A stretch of 7,090 bases of DNA, taken from an uncultured Lachnospiraceae bacterium. Lineage in GTDB: Bacteria; Bacillota; Clostridia; Lachnospirales; Lachnospiraceae. The notes beneath the pieces were generated by a model. That model searched no databases. It was not told the DNA's origin and saw only the letters and a program-made list of their open reading frames with translations. The position numbers and the translations under genes were made by a program. Below, piece after piece: positions 5,227 through 7,090 of the stretch (the stretch's first letter is position 1; every line of letters begins with the position of its first letter). The stretch covers positions 1 to 7,090 of the forward strand of contig CAJTQG010000069.1 of assembly GCA_910578605.1 (NCBI GenBank), written 5' to 3'.

Positions 5227-7090
5227 TTATCTAGGAACCTCAACCATGATGTATGCCTCAACCACATCATCCTCCTGCAAATCATTAAAGCCTTCAAAAA
5301 CAAGACCACATTCATAACCTGCTTTTACTTCCTTCACATCATCTTTAAATCTTTTCAGAGAAGCCAGTGCTCCCTCAAAAATCTGTTCTCCATCTCTAGT
5401 AATTCTCACACTACAATTTCTCTGGAATGTGCCATCTAATACATAGGAGCCTGCAATGGTACCGACTCCGGAAGCTTTAAACAACTGTCGAACTTGAGCA
5501 TGACCGATAACCTTCTCCTCAAAAATCGGATCAAGCATACCTTTCATGGCAGCCTCCACATCTTCAATCGCCTGATAAATTACTTTATAGAGGCGGATAT
5601 CCACATCCTCTCTGTCAGCATATTCCTTTGCCATATTGTCAGGGCGGATATTAAATCCAATTATAATGGCATTACTTGCAGATGCCAGACTGACATCCGA
5701 TTCATTTATAGCGCCAACGCCTCCATGGATAATCTTTACCACTACCTCATCATTAGACAGCTTCACAAGACTTTGCTTTACCGCCTCCACGGAGCCCTGC
5801 ACATCCGCCTTTACAATAATATTTAATTCTTTTAAATCTCCAGCCTGAATCTGAGTAAATATATCATCCAAAGACATTTTTGCTTTTGCCTTTGCACCTT
5901 CCAGCAATTTAGCTCTTCCTTCTGAAATAAAGGTGTCCGCAAAGCTTCTCGCCTCTTTTTCATTCTCGGTTCCCACAAAAATTTCTCCGGCATTAGGCAC
6001 ACCGTTTAATCCTAATATTTCAACAGGTGTGGACGGGCCTGCCTCCTTAACCTTTCTACCCTTATCATCTATCATTGCGCGAACTTTTCCATAGTGGGAG
6101 CCGGCAGCAATAGGATCTCCTATATGCAAAGTTCCCTTCTGTACTAATATATTGGCAACGGAGCCTCGTCCCTTCTCCAGCTTTGCCTCAATCACCAAGC
6201 CTCTTGCCTTTCGGTTAGGATTTGCCTTTAACTCCTGCACTTCTGCTTCAAGCAAAATCATCTCCAGCAGCTCGTCAATTCCTTCCTTCGTGTGGGCAGA
6301 CACAGGAACAAAAATGGTGGAACCACCCCAATCCTCCGGCACCAATTCATATTCTGATAATTCTTGTTTTACTCTGTCAATATTGGCACTTGGCTTATCA
6401 ATTTTATTGATGGCAACAATAATTGGTATGTTGGCCGCCTTTGCATGGTTAATCGCCTCCACAGTCTGCGGCATCACTCCATCGTCTGCAGCCACAACCA
6501 ATATAGCAATATCTGTAGACTTTGCTCCGCGCATACGCATAGCAGTAAACGCCTCATGTCCTGGGGTGTCTAAAAAGGTAATCTTTTCCCCGTTGCATTC
6601 CACTACATAGGCACCAATATGCTGAGTAATGCCCCCTGCCTCCTTGGCAATTACATTTGTCTCACGAATGGCATCTAACAGGGAGGTTTTTCCATGATCT
6701 ACATGCCCCATTACACAGATAACCGGAGGCCTTGTAATCATCAGTTTTTCATCCTCCTCATCCTCCCGGAGCATCTCCTCGATCACATCCACCTTTTCTT
6801 CTTTTTCCACAATAATCTCATACTCAATGGCAATCTCTTCTGCCTCCTCAAAGTCTACCTCTGTATTGATTGTTACGATTTTTCCCTGTAAAAACAATTT
6901 TTTAATCAGAGCAGCAGGCTGAATCTTCATTTTATCTGCCAGCTCTTTGATTGTAACCGCTTCTGGAATCTTAATCACCTTGATTTCCTCTTCCTTCGGC
7001 TGTTGTTTTTGCTGTTCCTGAGGCTTAGGAGCCTTATTGTTCTTCGTATTTTGATTCTTGTTATTATTGTTGTTATTATTTTTATTGTTA
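5227..7090 (-). CDS. infB: Translation initiation factor IF2 (5' end outside the window)
   Basis: IF2 is the cytoplasmic GTPase that brings initiator fMet-tRNA to the 30S subunit and promotes 50S joining. The frame stays open to the window edge, so 620 residues are visible and the N-terminal part of the protein is missing. The first 37 visible residues are an Asn/Gln/Lys/Pro/Glu-rich linker with a run of seven Asn. Numbering from Val (GTG) at 6978, an IF2_N module follows (about 4-55), then an acidic linker (56-80), then the GTPase domain. G1 is GHVDHGKT (91-98), G2 GGITQHIG (115-122), G3 DTPGH (137-141), G4 NKID (191-194) and G5 SAH (227-229). The remainder matches the beta-barrel domain II, domain III and the C-terminal fMet-tRNA-binding barrel, ending in VEVPR and a TAA stop. 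All GTPase motifs are intact. The GTG at 6978 is not the primary start, because coding sequence of the same character continues upstream. It is the first visible gene of the operon, 48 bases before rbfA. Confidence 0.98.
   Translation of the reverse strand, partial: NNKNNNNNNNKNQNTKNNKAPKPQEQQKQQPKEEEIKVIKIPEAVTIKELADKMKIQPAALIKKLFLQGKIVTINTEVDFEEAEEIAIEYEIIVEKEEKVDVIEEMLREDEEDEKLMITRPPVICVMGHVDHGKTSLLDAIRETNVIAKEAGGITQHIGAYVVECNGEKITFLDTPGHEAFTAMRMRGAKSTDIAILVVAADDGVMPQTVEAINHAKAANIPIIVAINKIDKPSANIDRVKQELSEYELVPEDWGGSTIFVPVSAHTKEGIDELLEMILLEAEVQELKANPNRKARGLVIEAKLEKGRGSVANILVQKGTLHIGDPIAAGSHYGKVRAMIDDKGRKVKEAGPSTPVEILGLNGVPNAGEIFVGTENEKEARSFADTFISEGRAKLLEGAKAKAKMSLDDIFTQIQAGDLKELNIIVKADVQGSVEAVKQSLVKLSNDEVVVKIIHGGVGAINESDVSLASASNAIIIGFNIRPDNMAKEYADREDVDIRLYKVIYQAIEDVEAAMKGMLDPIFEEKVIGHAQVRQLFKASGVGTIAGSYVLDGTFQRNCSVRITRDGEQIFEGALASLKRFKDDVKEVKAGYECGLVFEGFNDLQEDDVVEAYIMVEVPR
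7060..7089 (-). repeat. Low-complexity AAT/AAC tract encoding an Asn-rich linker in IF2
   Basis: Read on the minus strand, this is a near-continuous string of AAC and AAT codons interrupted by one AAA. It encodes Asn-Asn-Lys followed by seven Asn. It continues into a more mixed Lys/Asn/Gln/Pro stretch up to the IF2_N module. Disordered, composition-biased linkers between the N-terminal modules and the GTPase core are usual in IF2. The mixture of AAT and AAC suggests amino-acid-level bias rather than a pure trinucleotide microsatellite. Confidence 0.75.

Noticed and set aside
6152..6610. Plus-strand open frame of 152 codons opposite the IF2 GTPase domain
   Set aside because: It is the antisense shadow of the highly conserved G-domain of infB. 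The product is Ser/Ala/Ile-rich with no motif, and the opposite strand fully explains the base pattern.
1..7090. Mobile element, CRISPR, defence or other new system
   Set aside because: All coding sequence is accounted for by six complete or partial housekeeping or transport genes with intact motifs. There are no inverted terminal repeats, integrase or transposase fragments, spaced repeats, or compositional breaks.

Overview
The window looks like an ordinary chromosomal segment from a low-GC member of the Firmicutes, most likely class Clostridia and plausibly Lachnospiraceae. The reasons are the conserved gene order infB-rbfA-nrnA-truB-ribF, the strong AGGAGG-type ribosome binding sites, the A/T-rich codon use, and an IF2 with an Asn/Gln/Lys-rich low-complexity linker. 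This placement is an inference from gene order and protein character; no database search was possible.

All six genes lie on the minus strand, so transcription runs from high to low coordinates. The order is: infB (translation initiation factor IF2, 5' end outside the window, 7090-5227), rbfA (ribosome-binding factor A, 5178-4750), nrnA (DHH/DHHA1 phosphoesterase, 4738-3761), truB (tRNA pseudouridine-55 synthase, 3760-2834), ribF (bifunctional riboflavin kinase/FAD synthetase, about 2733-1786), and a Na+/phosphate cotransporter with a C-terminal PhoU-like region (1795-146). A two-part hairpin with a U tract at 19-67 closes the unit. Positions 68-145 are the 3' untranslated stretch between the last stop codon and that hairpin.

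The genes are tightly packed. The rbfA stop codon is embedded in the nrnA Shine-Dalgarno sequence, the nrnA stop directly abuts the truB start, and ribF overlaps the transporter gene by 10 bases. Only two gaps are noticeable: 48 bases between infB and rbfA, and about 100 bases between truB and ribF. Neither contains a promoter or terminator that I can defend. The layout suggests one polycistronic unit continuing from outside the window (in relatives, usually from rimP/nusA).

Functionally, IF2, RbfA and TruB serve translation initiation, 30S maturation and tRNA modification. NrnA recycles very short RNAs and/or pAp, RibF makes FMN and FAD, and the transporter brings in or balances phosphate. 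The transporter is the only member outside the usual translation/RNA/flavin cluster. I see no mobile element, CRISPR array, tRNA, rRNA, phage gene or defence system, and no convincing new biological system. The points worth a second look are small: start-site corrections, a possible internal start in infB, the transporter's place in the operon, and the repeats in the truB-ribF gap.
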